A stretch of DNA of 53,327 nt from Woeseiaceae bacterium (GCA_030066655.1 JASJBE010000019.1:1-53327), one strand, 5' to 3'. Counted from the stretch's first letter, positions 16,076 through 24,503 are shown. Notes: generated by a model from the sequence alone, not told the origin. Program-made: numbers and translations.

Positions 16076-18742
16076 CTACACGCCGACCGGGTCCGGCTTT
16101 TCCGGATCGATGCCGTACTTCTCGATCGCCTGTGCGACCGTCTTCTGGTCGAGGACGCCGTCGTCGGCGAGCGCTTTCAGGGTCGTGACAACAATGTATC
16201 GCTTGTCGACTTCGAAATGCTCTCGCAGGGGGCCGCGTGCATCGCTGCGGCCGTAGCCGTCGGTGCCCAACGAGACGAAAGAACCCGGGATCCAGCGCTG
16301 AATCTGGTCGGGTACGATCTTCATGTAGTCCGTCGCAGCGATGTAGGGGCCCGGGCGGTCGGCAAAGCACTTCTCCACGTAGCTCTTACGCGGCGGCTCG
16401 TCCGGATGCAGTATGTTCCAGCGCTCGGTCTCCAGCGCCTCGCGACGCAGTTCATTGAAGCTGGTCACCGACCAGACGTCGCTGACGATACCGAAGTCGT
16501 CATACAGCATCTTCGACGCCTCGATCACCTCGCGGAGGATCGTGCCGCTGCCCATCAGCTGCGCACGAATCTTGCCGGGGCTCTTGTTAACCTCGAGCAG
16601 GTACATGCCCTTCAGGATGCCGTCTTCGACGCCGGCGGGCATCGGCGGGTGCACGTAGTTCTCGTTCATGCAGGTGATGTAGTAGAAGATGTTCTCCTGC
16701 TCACCCACCATGCGCCGCAGACCGTCCTGGATGATGACCGCCAGCTCATAGGCGTAGGTCGGGTCGTAGCTGCGGCAGTTAGGCACCGTCGACGACAGCA
16801 CGAGGCTGTGACCGTCCTGGTGTTGCAGGCCCTCGCCGGCGAGCGTCGTTCGTCCCGCCGTGCCGCCGATGAGGAATCCGCGCGCCTGCTGATCGCCGCC
16901 CGCCCAGATGAAATCGCCGATACGCTGGAAACCGAACATCGAGTAGTAGATGTAGAACGGCACCATCTGGGTGTTGTGATTCGCATAGGCGGTACCGGCC
17001 GCGGCCCAGGAACAATACGCGCCGGCCTCGTTGATGCCCTCCTCGAGAATCTGGCCGGTCTTGTCTTCCCGGTAATACATCAGCTCGCCGGCATCCTCGG
17101 GCTCGTAGAGCTGCCCCTTCGACGCGTAGATGCCAACCTGTCGGAACATGCCCTCCATGCCGAAGGTGCGCGCCTCGTCCGGCACGATGGGCACGATGTG
17201 CTTGCCGATCTGCTTGTCGCGCGTCAGCGCGGTGAGCATGCGAACGAACGCCATCGTCGTCGACGCCTCGCGTTCGCCGGTGCCGTCCAGCTGGGTCTTG
17301 AAGATTTCGAGCGGCGGCACCTGCACCGCCGGCGCTTTGCGGCGACGCTGCGGCAGGTAACCGCTGAGCGTCTGTCGACGCTCATGCAGGTATTCGAGCT
17401 CGGCGCTGTCGGCGTCCGGCTTGTAGAACGGTACGTCTTCGAGATCCTTGTCCGCGACAGGGATGTTGAAGCGATCGCGGAAGTGACGCAGCGCCTCTAC
17501 ATCCATCTTCTTCTGCTGGTGAGCCGTGTTCTGGCCCTCGCCCGCCGCGCCCATGCCGTAACCCTTGACGGTCTTGACGAGGATCACCGTAGGCTGGCCA
17601 TTGTGCCGCGTGGCCGCATCGTAGGCCGCGTAGACCTTGCGCGGGTCGTGGCCACCGCGATTCAGTCGCCAGACTTCTTCGTCGGACATGTTGGCCACCA
17701 TCGCCGCGGTCTCGTCGTGCTTGCCGAAGAACTTCTCGCGGACGTAGGCGCCCGATCGCGCTTTGTACACCTGGTACTCGCCGTCGACCGTCTCCTCCAT
17801 CAACTTGCGCAGGTTGCCGCTGTGGTCTTGCGCCAGCAGCGGGTCCCAGCGTGAGCCCCAGACGACCTTGATGACGTTCCATCCGGCACCGCCGAAGGCG
17901 GCCTCGAGTTCCTGGATGATCTTGCCGTTGCCGCGGACCGGACCGTCCAGCCGCTGCAGGTTGCAGTTCACGACGAACACGAGGTTATCGAGACCCTCCC
18001 GTACCGGCATCGTGATGGCGCCGAGGGACTCGGGCTCGTCCATCTCGCCGTCGCCGAGGAAGGTCCAGATCTTGCGGTCGGTCGGTTCGACCATGCCGCG
18101 GTTTTCCATGTAGCGCATGAAGCGCGCCTGGTAGATCGCCATCATCGGGCCGAGACCCATCGAGACGGTTGGGAACTGCCAGAAATCCGGCATCAGCCAC
18201 GGGTGCGGGTAGGAGGACAGTCCACCACCCCCGACCTCCTGGCGGAAGCGCGACAGGTCGGCCTCGTCGAGGCGGCCTTCGAGGAACGCACGCGCATAGA
18301 TACCGGGTGACGAGTGGCCCTGGAAGAAGATCATGTCACCGCCGTGATTTTCGGTAGGGCCTCGCCAGAAATGGTTGAAGCCAACCTCGTACAGCGTTGC
18401 CGACGAGGCATAGCTCGAGATGTGCCCCCCGTACTCGGTGCTGACCTTGTTCGCCCGCACGACCATCGCCATCGCGTTCCAGCGCAGGATCGCCTCGATC
18501 CGGCGCTCTAGAGAACGGTCGCCCGGGTACTCCGGCTGGCGCCCCGGCGAGATCGTGTTCAGGTAAGCCGTGTTCGGACTGTACGGCAGGTACGCGCCCG
18601 ATCGCCGGGCGAAATCGATCATGCGATTGAGCAGGAAGTGGGCTCGTTCCGGACCATGCTGCGTCAGCACGGAATCAATGGACTCGAGCCATTCGGTGGT
18701 CTCGAGCGGATCGATGTCGTCGTAGGGATTGAACTTGGTCAT
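16076..18742 (-). CDS. aceE: Pyruvate dehydrogenase E1 component, homodimeric
   Basis: Thiamine-diphosphate-dependent E1 of the pyruvate dehydrogenase complex; it decarboxylates pyruvate and acetylates the E2 lipoyl groups. The 888-residue length matches E. coli AceE. The TPP-binding motif GDGEMDEPES followed by NCNLQRLDGPVRGN near residue 235-270 is intact, as are GHSSPGIYARAFLEGR and the C-terminal part GYGRSDARGPLREHFEVD. It is the first gene of the aceE-aceF-lpdA operon and is divergent from the aminopeptidase gene. A candidate promoter lies about 130 bases upstream. No PdhR gene is next to it. Confidence 0.97.
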   Translation of the reverse strand: MTKFNPYDDIDPLETTEWLESIDSVLTQHGPERAHFLLNRMIDFARRSGAYLPYSPNTAYLNTISPGRQPEYPGDRSLERRIEAILRWNAMAMVVRANKVSTEYGGHISSYASSATLYEVGFNHFWRGPTENHGGDMIFFQGHSSPGIYARAFLEGRLDEADLSRFRQEVGGGGLSSYPHPWLMPDFWQFPTVSMGLGPMMAIYQARFMRYMENRGMVEPTDRKIWTFLGDGEMDEPESLGAITMPVREGLDNLVFVVNCNLQRLDGPVRGNGKIIQELEAAFGGAGWNVIKVVWGSRWDPLLAQDHSGNLRKLMEETVDGEYQVYKARSGAYVREKFFGKHDETAAMVANMSDEEVWRLNRGGHDPRKVYAAYDAATRHNGQPTVILVKTVKGYGMGAAGEGQNTAHQQKKMDVEALRHFRDRFNIPVADKDLEDVPFYKPDADSAELEYLHERRQTLSGYLPQRRRKAPAVQVPPLEIFKTQLDGTGEREASTTMAFVRMLTALTRDKQIGKHIVPIVPDEARTFGMEGMFRQVGIYASKGQLYEPEDAGELMYYREDKTGQILEEGINEAGAYCSWAAAGTAYANHNTQMVPFYIYYSMFGFQRIGDFIWAGGDQQARGFLIGGTAGRTTLAGEGLQHQDGHSLVLSSTVPNCRSYDPTYAYELAVIIQDGLRRMVGEQENIFYYITCMNENYVHPPMPAGVEDGILKGMYLLEVNKSPGKIRAQLMGSGTILREVIEASKMLYDDFGIVSDVWSVTSFNELRREALETERWNILHPDEPPRKSYVEKCFADRPGPYIAATDYMKIVPDQIQRWIPGSFVSLGTDGYGRSDARGPLREHFEVDKRYIVVTTLKALADDGVLDQKTVAQAIEKYGIDPEKPDPVGV

Positions 18743-18874
18743 GAATCTGTCCGGTGGCGGTTATTCTCGTCAGGGTCCCGCGGCGAAACGAACACGGAAG
18801 CGTCGCGTGAATTCAGGGTTTCGTCCTGCTAGGATCGTCGCTGTTACTGATTGTCAGCGCGTTTCTTGTGAGCG

Positions 18875-18904
18875 CATATTCCGGGTTTGCGGGGCGACGG
18901 TCAA
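18875..18904 (-). promoter_or_regulatory. Candidate promoter for aceE-aceF-lpdA
   Basis: Read on the minus strand, TTGACC (18904-18899) and AATATG (18880-18875) are separated by 18 bases. This places a start site about 125 bases before the aceE ATG, in the 187-bp divergent region shared with the aminopeptidase gene. The -35 match is good; the -10 is moderate. Confidence 0.35.
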
Positions 18905-18929
18905 GCAATCGCAGGATATTTCATACACC

Positions 18930-20438
18930 ATGCATTCTCTCCTACCCGACGCGAAAGAACTCCGCGTTAATCAACAGCTTGGACGCCTGACGAACAAGTC
19001 GGCAGACACGCTGAATCAGTTGCTTTTGATACTGCCTGACCGCATCCCGGCGGCGCTGTGGAAGAGCCTTCCGCAAGGGCCTCGCCTGAAGACCCTGATG
19101 GCCCGAAAAAAGCCCGGTGCGACTCTCGCGATTCAGTTCCGTCTGAGCAACAAGCGACAGACGCAGGTGTCCGTTGCAACCTGCAAGCCGGACGCGAGCG
19201 CCTTCGAGCAGCTGGAGATGGGACGCCAGCTCGTCGGGGCGGCGTTGGCGGAAAAGGCAGGCCCGCTCGGGATCTGTGTCGCCGGATTCGACGCGCCGTC
19301 GCAGGCGACCATCGCGAAGAACGTGCTGGCCGCCGCGTTAGCTGCCGGCTTCAGCCTGCCCGCGTACAAAAAGAAGCCGACGCCGCCGAGCATCGGCAGC
19401 CTTCGCCTGCTCGGTCTTGACGAGAAACTCGACGTCGATCGCATCGTGGCGGAAGCGGCGGGCAACAATCTCGCCCGGTGGCTGACCTCGATGCCGCCGA
19501 ACAAGCTGAATGCCGAGTCCTATGCCGCACTGGCGAAAGACCTTGCCGCCGAGCACGGCTGGCAGTTCAAGCGGTTCGCGACGCGAGAGCTCGACAAACT
19601 GGGCGCCGGCGCGTTTTTGGCCGTAGCACAAGGCAATGAAGACGACAGCGCATCCATCGTCAGGCTGCGCTATCGGCCCGGCAGCAAGTCGGAAAAAGCC
19701 GCGCTGAGCCTGGTCGGCAAGGGCATCATCTTTGACACCGGCGGTACCAACCTGAAGCCCTTCCAGTCCATGCTGGACATGCATGGCGACATGCAGGGCA
19801 GCGCGGTCGCGCTGGGCACGTTGCTTGCGATGACGAAAATGAAGCTGCCGATCGCGGTGGATTGCTGGCTCGCGTTGACCGAGAACCGGACCGGCCCGTC
19901 GGCCTACAAGTCGCAGGACGTGGTCACGGCCGCGAACGGCAAGACCATCCAGACCATACACACCGATGCCGAAGGCCGCATGGCGCTCGCCGACACACTG
20001 GTGCTCGCGAGCCGCGACGAGCCGGGCATGATTATCGACTATGCGACGCTGACGGGGACCTGTATCAGCGCGATAACCAAGCGCTACTCCGGCGTGTTTA
20101 CCAATCGACCGGGCTGGCATCCGCGCCTGAAGCGCAACGGTCAGGCCTGCGGCGAGCGCGTCTGGCCCTTCCCGATCGGCGATGAATTCCTCGAAGCGCT
20201 GAAGTCACCGGTTGCCGACCTGATGCAATGCTCACCCAATGGCGCCGGCGATCACATCCTGGCCGCGAGCTTTCTCGGGGAATTTGTCGAGAACGACATT
20301 CCTTGGGTGCACGTCGACCTGTCGTCCGGCAATCACAAAGGTGGGCTCGGACACATCCCCACCGAAATAACGGGCTTCGGCGTTCGCTACACGATGGCGC
20401 TGATCCTCGACGAGTGTCTGCACGAGGCCACGAGCTAG
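18930..20438 (+). CDS. M17 family leucyl aminopeptidase
   Basis: Cytosolic two-metal aminopeptidase of family M17 that trims N-terminal residues from peptides. The 502-residue protein has a variable N-terminal domain and a conserved catalytic domain with all metal and catalytic residues: K264 and D269 (VGKGIIFDTGG), K276, D287 (MHGDMQG), D346 and E348 and R350 (HTDAEGR). The last motif has His where NTDAEGR is usual, and the zinc-site loop reads MHGDMQG, so it belongs to a divergent subgroup. I chose the ATG at 18930, giving MHSLLPDAKE; the frame is open further upstream into the aceE promoter region. The stop touches the rnt start. Confidence 0.93.
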   Translation: MHSLLPDAKELRVNQQLGRLTNKSADTLNQLLLILPDRIPAALWKSLPQGPRLKTLMARKKPGATLAIQFRLSNKRQTQVSVATCKPDASAFEQLEMGRQLVGAALAEKAGPLGICVAGFDAPSQATIAKNVLAAALAAGFSLPAYKKKPTPPSIGSLRLLGLDEKLDVDRIVAEAAGNNLARWLTSMPPNKLNAESYAALAKDLAAEHGWQFKRFATRELDKLGAGAFLAVAQGNEDDSASIVRLRYRPGSKSEKAALSLVGKGIIFDTGGTNLKPFQSMLDMHGDMQGSAVALGTLLAMTKMKLPIAVDCWLALTENRTGPSAYKSQDVVTAANGKTIQTIHTDAEGRMALADTLVLASRDEPGMIIDYATLTGTCISAITKRYSGVFTNRPGWHPRLKRNGQACGERVWPFPIGDEFLEALKSPVADLMQCSPNGAGDHILAASFLGEFVENDIPWVHVDLSSGNHKGGLGHIPTEITGFGVRYTMALILDECLHEATS

Positions 20439-21062
20439 GTGGCAGACAGCCCGTCAATGGCGAACCGCTTCCGCGGCTTCCTGCCCGTGGTCGTCGATGT
20501 TGAAACCGGCGGCTTTAATGCGAAGACCGATGCCTTGCTCGAGATAGCCGCGGTGTTTGTCGAATACCACGCCGATGGAGAACTTCGCCGCGGCCAGACA
20601 TTAAGGTTTCACGTCAAGCCGTTCGAGGGCGCGAACATGGAACCCGCGTCGCTGGCGGTGAACGGCATCGATCCCGATCACCCGCTGCGGCCGGCGATCG
20701 AAGAGCGCGACGCATTGCAGCGGGTGTTTCGCGATGTGCGGCGCGAGATTCGTGAGAACAATTGCTCCCGCGCCGTGCTGGTCGGGCACAACGCGTCATT
20801 CGACTTAGGATTCCTCAACGAAGCCGTCGAGCGAACCGCGATCAAGCGGAACCCGTTCCATCCGTTCAGCTGCTTCGACACCGCGACGCTGTGCGGCGTT
20901 GCGTTCGGGCAGACGGTGCTGTCCCGCGCCGTCAAGGCGGCAGGCTTTGAATGGGATGAGGATGCGGCGCACTCTGCCGCGTACGACGCTGAAGTAACGG
21001 CAGACCTGTTCTGCGAAATCGTCAACCGGTTCAAGCCGGTCTTCAACTCCAGGGTCCGCTAG
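20439..21062 (+). CDS. rnt: Ribonuclease T
   Basis: 3'-5' exoribonuclease of the DEDDh family that trims tRNA CCA ends and matures 5S and 23S rRNA. The 207-residue protein has [20 protein letters not shown] as Exo I (Asp and Glu), [15 protein letters not shown] as Exo II, and [14 protein letters not shown] as Exo III with the catalytic His. The N-terminal extension before RFRGF is about as long as in E. coli RNase T, which favours the GTG at 20439 directly after the aminopeptidase stop; an ATG at 20457 is the alternative. It is convergent with grxD, with 20 bp between. Pairing of rnt with a monothiol glutaredoxin gene is common in Gammaproteobacteria. Confidence 0.95.
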   Translation: MADSPSMANRFRGFLPVVVDVETGGFNAKTDALLEIAAVFVEYHADGELRRGQTLRFHVKPFEGANMEPASLAVNGIDPDHPLRPAIEERDALQRVFRDVRREIRENNCSRAVLVGHNASFDLGFLNEAVERTAIKRNPFHPFSCFDTATLCGVAFGQTVLSRAVKAAGFEWDEDAAHSAAYDAEVTADLFCEIVNRFKPVFNSRVR

Positions 21063-21082
21063 TCCGGCTGGGCCGGGTGCCG

Positions 21083-21412
21083 CTACTCGTCTGATTCGGT
21101 CTCGTCGGTCGCGCCGAGTACCTTGTGCAGCTCGCCGGAGTGATACATCTCGATGACGATGTCACTGCCGCCGATTAACTCACCGTCGACGTAGAGCTGT
21201 GGAAAGGTCGGCCAGTTCGAATACACCTTGAGCCCCTCGCGAATCTCCGGGTCCTCGAAGATGTTCACGTAGGCAAACGGCTTGCCGACCGCGTTCAGGG
21301 CGGCAACGGCCTGGCCCGAGAAGCCACATTGCGGGAAGTCGGGCGTCCCCTTCATGTAGAGGATGACCGGGTTGCTGTTCAGCTGTTCTTCGATGCGAGC
21401 GTTGATTTCCAA
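21083..21412 (-). CDS. grxD: Monothiol glutaredoxin (Grx4 type)
   Basis: Monothiol CGFS glutaredoxin that binds a [2Fe-2S] cluster with glutathione and delivers it in iron-sulfur assembly. The 109-residue protein has MKGTPDFPQCGFSGQAVAAL with the CGFS active site near residue 31, the cis-Pro motif in WPTFPQLYVDGELIGGSDI, and a short acidic C-terminus. The start codon is TTG, spaced about seven bases from an AAAGG that is part of the last codons of the small lipoprotein gene just upstream; no ATG gives a plausible family N-terminus. The two genes are therefore likely co-transcribed. Confidence 0.95.
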   Translation of the reverse strand: MEINARIEEQLNSNPVILYMKGTPDFPQCGFSGQAVAALNAVGKPFAYVNIFEDPEIREGLKVYSNWPTFPQLYVDGELIGGSDIVIEMYHSGELHKVLGATDETESDE

Positions 21413-21417
21413 AACGG

Positions 21418-21540
21418 TTACCTTTTCTTTGACTCTTCGTCTTCGGTGGTCTCTTCAGCCGGAGCGACGTCGCCGCCCAGCAGCATGCCCGTGCAACCGG
21501 ACAGTAACAATCCGAGCAACATGGTGACTAAAATTCGCAT
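21418..21540 (-). CDS. Small lipoprotein, 40 residues
   Basis: A short gene encodes a 40-residue protein with a classic lipoprotein signal: MRILVTMLLGLLLSGC, where LSGC is the lipobox and Cys16 the lipidated residue. The mature part would be only 25 residues, ending in an acidic and then basic tail (ETTEDEESKKR). A strong Shine-Dalgarno GGGAG lies about six bases upstream of the ATG. Its stop is five bases from the grxD TTG start, and its last codons supply the grxD ribosome-binding site. Position next to an iron-sulfur glutaredoxin is noted but no function can be assigned. The signal, RBS and spacing make a real gene likely. Confidence 0.72.
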   Translation of the reverse strand: MRILVTMLLGLLLSGCTGMLLGGDVAPAEETTEDEESKKR

Positions 21541-21563
21541 ATCAACTCCCTAACACCCGATGG

Positions 21564-21794
21564 CTAGTCATCCGGGGTCCAGTCGGCCAACTCGTCGATC
21601 ACCGCCCACTGTTGTTCCTTGCTCATCAGCGCCCAGCCGGAGATCTGCTCCAGCGTTCGGCCACAGCCCAGGCAGCGGTCATCGTCGTCCAGGGTACAGA
21701 TCATGACACACGGAGACAGCGGCCAGGTATTCCTGTCGTCGCTCTGCTGCTCCACCGTAGTGATGCCGGTTCCGTCCGGCTCGCTCAAACTCAT
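21564..21794 (-). CDS. DUF1289 family protein
   Basis: Small cysteine-containing protein of the DUF1289 family (76 residues). The core reads SPCVMICTLDDDDRCLGCGRTLEQISGW, here described by its conserved cysteines at C28, C32, C40 and C43 and the GCGRT turn; these four cysteines are the family signature and could bind zinc or a cluster. It precedes the small lipoprotein and grxD on the same strand with 23 bp between, so the three may form one operon. Function is unknown; an Fe-S or redox link is only suggested by context. Confidence 0.88.
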   Translation of the reverse strand: MSLSEPDGTGITTVEQQSDDRNTWPLSPCVMICTLDDDDRCLGCGRTLEQISGWALMSKEQQWAVIDELADWTPDD

Positions 21795-21810
21795 TGTATT
21801 TCAGTGCCTT

Positions 21811-21847
21811 AGGTATTGAATACCTGCATCGCGGGCGCACATTGTGC
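21811..21847. promoter_or_regulatory. Two palindromes in a divergent promoter region
   Basis: AGGTATTGAATACCT (21811-21825) is a perfect inverted repeat with a single central base. GCACATTGTGC (21837-21847) is a second perfect one, twelve bases later. Both lie between the divergently read DUF1289 and PuuD-like genes and look like operators. No regulator can be named. Confidence 0.45.
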
Positions 21848-21901
21848 CTGTTAGCCGCGGCGCAGGCGAGTCAAACGCCTTCATTCGGCGCTGCTATTCC
21901 C

Positions 21902-21907
21902 TATAAT
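21902..21907 (+). promoter_or_regulatory. Candidate -10 box for the PuuD-like gene
   Basis: A perfect TATAAT lies 64 bases before the ATG at 21972. The -35 region 17 to 18 bases upstream has no good TTGACA match. A Shine-Dalgarno-like GCGGAG precedes the start codon. Confidence 0.45.
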
Positions 21908-21971
21908 ACGGCCAACATTTGACCCAGCGTCAACATAACTAACGAAAAAACAATCGCGGAGTACCGAAATC

Positions 21972-22577
21972 ATGAACCCACTCAAGAGCATCGGCGGGAC
22001 CGTCACCGTCGGCGTCATACTGTCCGTGGTGATCGCTGCGGCGACATCAGGATTCAGCTTTAACTTCCACAGCTTCATCGTCTGGATTCACGTACTCGCC
22101 GGCATCATGTGGATCGGTCTGCTGTACTACTTCAACTTCGTGCAGGTTCCCGCGCTGGCAGAAGCCGTCGGCGACGAAGGCGGCCCGGGTGGCGCAGGCA
22201 TCACCAAATACGTTGCTCCGCGAGCGCTCTGGTGGTTCCGCTGGGGCGCGGTTGTCACGTGGGTCAGCGGCGCTATCACGCTGTGGTACCTCGGACTGCT
22301 TCACGATGCATTTACGCTCGGACTGATGTCCGACGTACCGAATCCGGCCGCCATGTGGATCGGCGTCGGCGCCTGGCTGGGCACCATCATGTTGTTCAAC
22401 GTCTGGGTGCTGATCTGGCCGAACCAGAAGAAGGTGCTCGGCATGGTCGAGGCCAGCGCTGACGAGATCGCCAAGGCTAAGAACACCGCCCTGCTCGCGT
22501 CCCGCACCAACACGCTGCTGTCGATCCCGATGCTGATGAGCATGGTCGGCTACGGCCACGGCGGTTTCTTCCTCTGA
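21972..22577 (+). CDS. PuuD-like (urate oxidase N-terminal) membrane protein, stand-alone
   Basis: Membrane protein matching the N-terminal domain of the urate hydroxylase PuuD (Urate_ox_N family). The 201-residue protein has about five hydrophobic segments, conserved His residues in SFIVWIHVLAGIMWIG, a PRALWWFRWGAVVTW segment, and IMLFNVWVLIWPNQKK. Known PuuD proteins continue into a C-terminal cytochrome c domain; this one ends after the membrane part, so it cannot be assumed to oxidise urate on its own. No other purine-degradation genes are near. An intrinsic terminator follows the stop by about 25 bases. Confidence 0.85.
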   Translation: MNPLKSIGGTVTVGVILSVVIAAATSGFSFNFHSFIVWIHVLAGIMWIGLLYYFNFVQVPALAEAVGDEGGPGGAGITKYVAPRALWWFRWGAVVTWVSGAITLWYLGLLHDAFTLGLMSDVPNPAAMWIGVGAWLGTIMLFNVWVLIWPNQKKVLGMVEASADEIAKAKNTALLASRTNTLLSIPMLMSMVGYGHGGFFL

Positions 22578-22602
22578 TTGTTTGATCGGAAAAAACGCGA
22601 GG

Positions 22603-22626
22603 AGCCCGGCTTGTCCGGGCTTTTTT
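22603..22626 (+). terminator. Intrinsic terminator placed directly before nadC
   Basis: Arms 22603-22609 (AGCCCGG) and 22615-22621 (CCGGGCT) form a perfect hairpin with a five-base loop, followed by six Ts (22621-22626). The nadC ATG is at 22628. GAGGAG at 22599-22604 sits at the base of the stem. Confidence 0.85.
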
Positions 22627-22627
22627 G

Positions 22628-23482
22628 ATGATGAATGACGAGCTGAAGAAAGAGATCGAGGCAAGCGTTGCCAACGCGCTGAGAGAGGACGTGGGTTCTG
22701 GCGACCTGACGGCGGCGCTGGTCGACGCAGATGCAATCAGTGGGGCAACGGTCGTCGCCCGCGAGTCGATGACACTTGCCGGTATGCACTGGTTCGACGA
22801 GGTCTTCCGCCAGCTGGACGACAGCATCGTCATCGACTGGTATGTCGCCGACGGTGAGCGGGCCGAGGCGGATGACGTGATCTGCAAGCTCGTCGGCAAC
22901 TCCAGGGCGTTGCTGACCGGTGAGCGGACTGCGCTGAACTTCCTGCAGACGCTGTCGGGTACCGCTACGGCGACGGCCCGCTTTGTCGCTGCGATAGAAG
23001 GCACGACGGCGAAGATCCTGGACACGCGGAAGACGCTGCCCGGCTTGCGCCTGGCACAGAAGTACGCCGTTCGCTGCGGTGGCGGCCACAATCATCGCGT
23101 TGGCCTGTACGACGGCATCCTGATTAAGGAGAACCACCTGAAAAGCGCGGGCGGCATTGCCAACGCACTTGCAGCCGCGCAGCGCGCCGATCAGGACGTC
23201 ATGGTCGAGATTGAGGTCGAGTCGCTGGATGAGCTGAAGGCTGCTCTGGACGCGGGAGCCGTTCGCATCCTGCTCGATAACTTCGCTCTCGACGACATTC
23301 GCGAGGCGGTCTCCATCAATGCCGACTATGGTTTCGTCGGCGCCGAGCTCGAGGTATCGGGCAATGTCGACATCGACTCGGTCCGCGAGCTCGCCGAAGC
23401 GGGCGTCGATTACATCTCGATCGGCGCGTTAACGAAGCACGTTCGCGCCGCTGACCTGTCAATGCGATTCAGTATTGGTTAA
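22628..23482 (+). CDS. nadC: Nicotinate-nucleotide pyrophosphorylase (carboxylating)
   Basis: Converts quinolinate and PRPP to nicotinate mononucleotide in de novo NAD synthesis. The 284-residue protein shows the N-terminal REDVGSGDLTAALV, the central LNFLQTLSGTATATARFV, the DTRKTLPGLRLAQKYAVRCGGGHNHR region that binds substrate phosphates, IKENHL, and the C-terminal YISIGALTKH. The start is ATG at 22628 or 22631; both follow immediately after the T-run of a terminator hairpin, with no normally spaced Shine-Dalgarno. The only candidate is GAGGAG at the hairpin base. nadA and nadB are not in the window. Confidence 0.96.
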   Translation: MMNDELKKEIEASVANALREDVGSGDLTAALVDADAISGATVVARESMTLAGMHWFDEVFRQLDDSIVIDWYVADGERAEADDVICKLVGNSRALLTGERTALNFLQTLSGTATATARFVAAIEGTTAKILDTRKTLPGLRLAQKYAVRCGGGHNHRVGLYDGILIKENHLKSAGGIANALAAAQRADQDVMVEIEVESLDELKAALDAGAVRILLDNFALDDIREAVSINADYGFVGAELEVSGNVDIDSVRELAEAGVDYISIGALTKHVRAADLSMRFSIG

Positions 23483-23670
23483 GGCGCCGAGTTCTCTTTC
23501 GAAAACGCAGAAATGCACTGATCGGCGAGGTCCGCCCGTCGACCTGTTGTCAGCGCCCGTTGGTGTACTCACAACCGTTCGTGAATTAATGCTGCCATTC
23601 ATACATGAACGCGTGATCTCTCATCCGCTTGCTCCTACCGTGCGACCTGTAGACCAAACAGGAGGCAGCA

Positions 23671-24477
23671 ATGATGAACACTTCAGATTTTCTTTTGCTT
23701 GTGCTGTTGCTTGCTGGCTGCTCGGCCAGCGCCAACACGCTATTCCCTACACCGTCGGTTCCTGACATCACCAACGGCGATGGCTGGACGATCGGCGTAG
23801 GCGCCGGCTTCGAGTACGAGTCGGAGTATGACGGCTCCGATGACTACGGTGTGGAGGTGGAACCCTCGTTCATAGTCCAAAAGCGGCAAGGGCGGCACAT
23901 GTGGTTTCTCGAAGGCCAGGAACTGGGATGGCGCGGGCGTCTGAATGGCCTTTGGCTGGTTCAGGGCGGGATACGCTTCGAAGGCGGACGAGAAGAATCC
24001 GAGTCACCCCTGCTCGCCGGTCTTGGTGACACTGACGACGAGATCATGGGGATGGCGGAGATTCGCCGTGCCATCGGAGGCAACTGGTCCAACTGGGGCG
24101 CCGCCCGGCTCATGGCCGGAGACAGCGATATCGGATGGCTTGGCGTTCTTGCCGCCGGCCACACCTTCGGCGCCAGCGAGACGGGAACGGGCATCGACCT
24201 GTACGCGTTCGCGACGTTCGCTTCGGACGAGTTCATCAATCGGGATTTCGGCATTACGCAAGAGAAGAGCCTGAGCTCCGGCTTGAGCGTGACAAATCTC
24301 GATGGCGGCTACCGGTCAGTCGGCGTGCAGGCGACCGGCCGGTGGCGGTTCGGCAAACACTGGCAGCTACAGGCAGAGGCCGGTTACGAGAAGTACAACG
24401 GCGATATATCCGACAGCCCGATTGTCCTCGATGATTACGAGGCAGAGGTGGCCGTCAATCTACTCTACAGATTCTGA
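23671..24477 (+). CDS. MipA/OmpV family outer membrane protein
   Basis: Predicted outer-membrane beta-barrel of the MipA/OmpV family (268 residues). It has an N-terminal signal (about 1-22) that contains LLLAGCSASA; it could be cut after ASA by signal peptidase I, or lipidated at the Cys, and I favour the former because family members are barrels. Typical features are GWTIGVGAGFEYESEYDGSD near the mature start, alternating strand patterns, and a C-terminal Phe in VNLLYRF for barrel assembly. The Shine-Dalgarno CAGGAGG is about eight bases before the ATG. The upstream 188-bp gap has no clear promoter. Repeat cluster 1 begins 27 bases after the stop. Confidence 0.85.
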   Translation: MMNTSDFLLLVLLLAGCSASANTLFPTPSVPDITNGDGWTIGVGAGFEYESEYDGSDDYGVEVEPSFIVQKRQGRHMWFLEGQELGWRGRLNGLWLVQGGIRFEGGREESESPLLAGLGDTDDEIMGMAEIRRAIGGNWSNWGAARLMAGDSDIGWLGVLAAGHTFGASETGTGIDLYAFATFASDEFINRDFGITQEKSLSSGLSVTNLDGGYRSVGVQATGRWRFGKHWQLQAEAGYEKYNGDISDSPIVLDDYEAEVAVNLLYRF

Positions 24478-24503
24478 CGTCGCTGCAGGTTATGAGCTAT
24501 TTA

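Noticed and set aside
18743-18929. Extended N-terminus for the M17 aminopeptidase
   Set aside because: The extension lies in the divergent promoter region and is not family-like; the ATG at 18930 is preferred.
18743-18929. Riboswitch or PdhR operator upstream of aceE
   Set aside because: I could not find a convincing conserved riboswitch core or a clear PdhR palindrome; only a promoter-like pair is seen.
22550-23137. Long minus-strand open frame opposite nadC
   Set aside because: Typical GC-rich antisense shadow of nadC; no family features and no start signals.
23475-23765. Open frame of 96 codons across the nadC-mipA gap
   Set aside because: It runs in a different frame into the mipA-like gene and has no ribosome-binding site; the mipA-like gene has a strong one.
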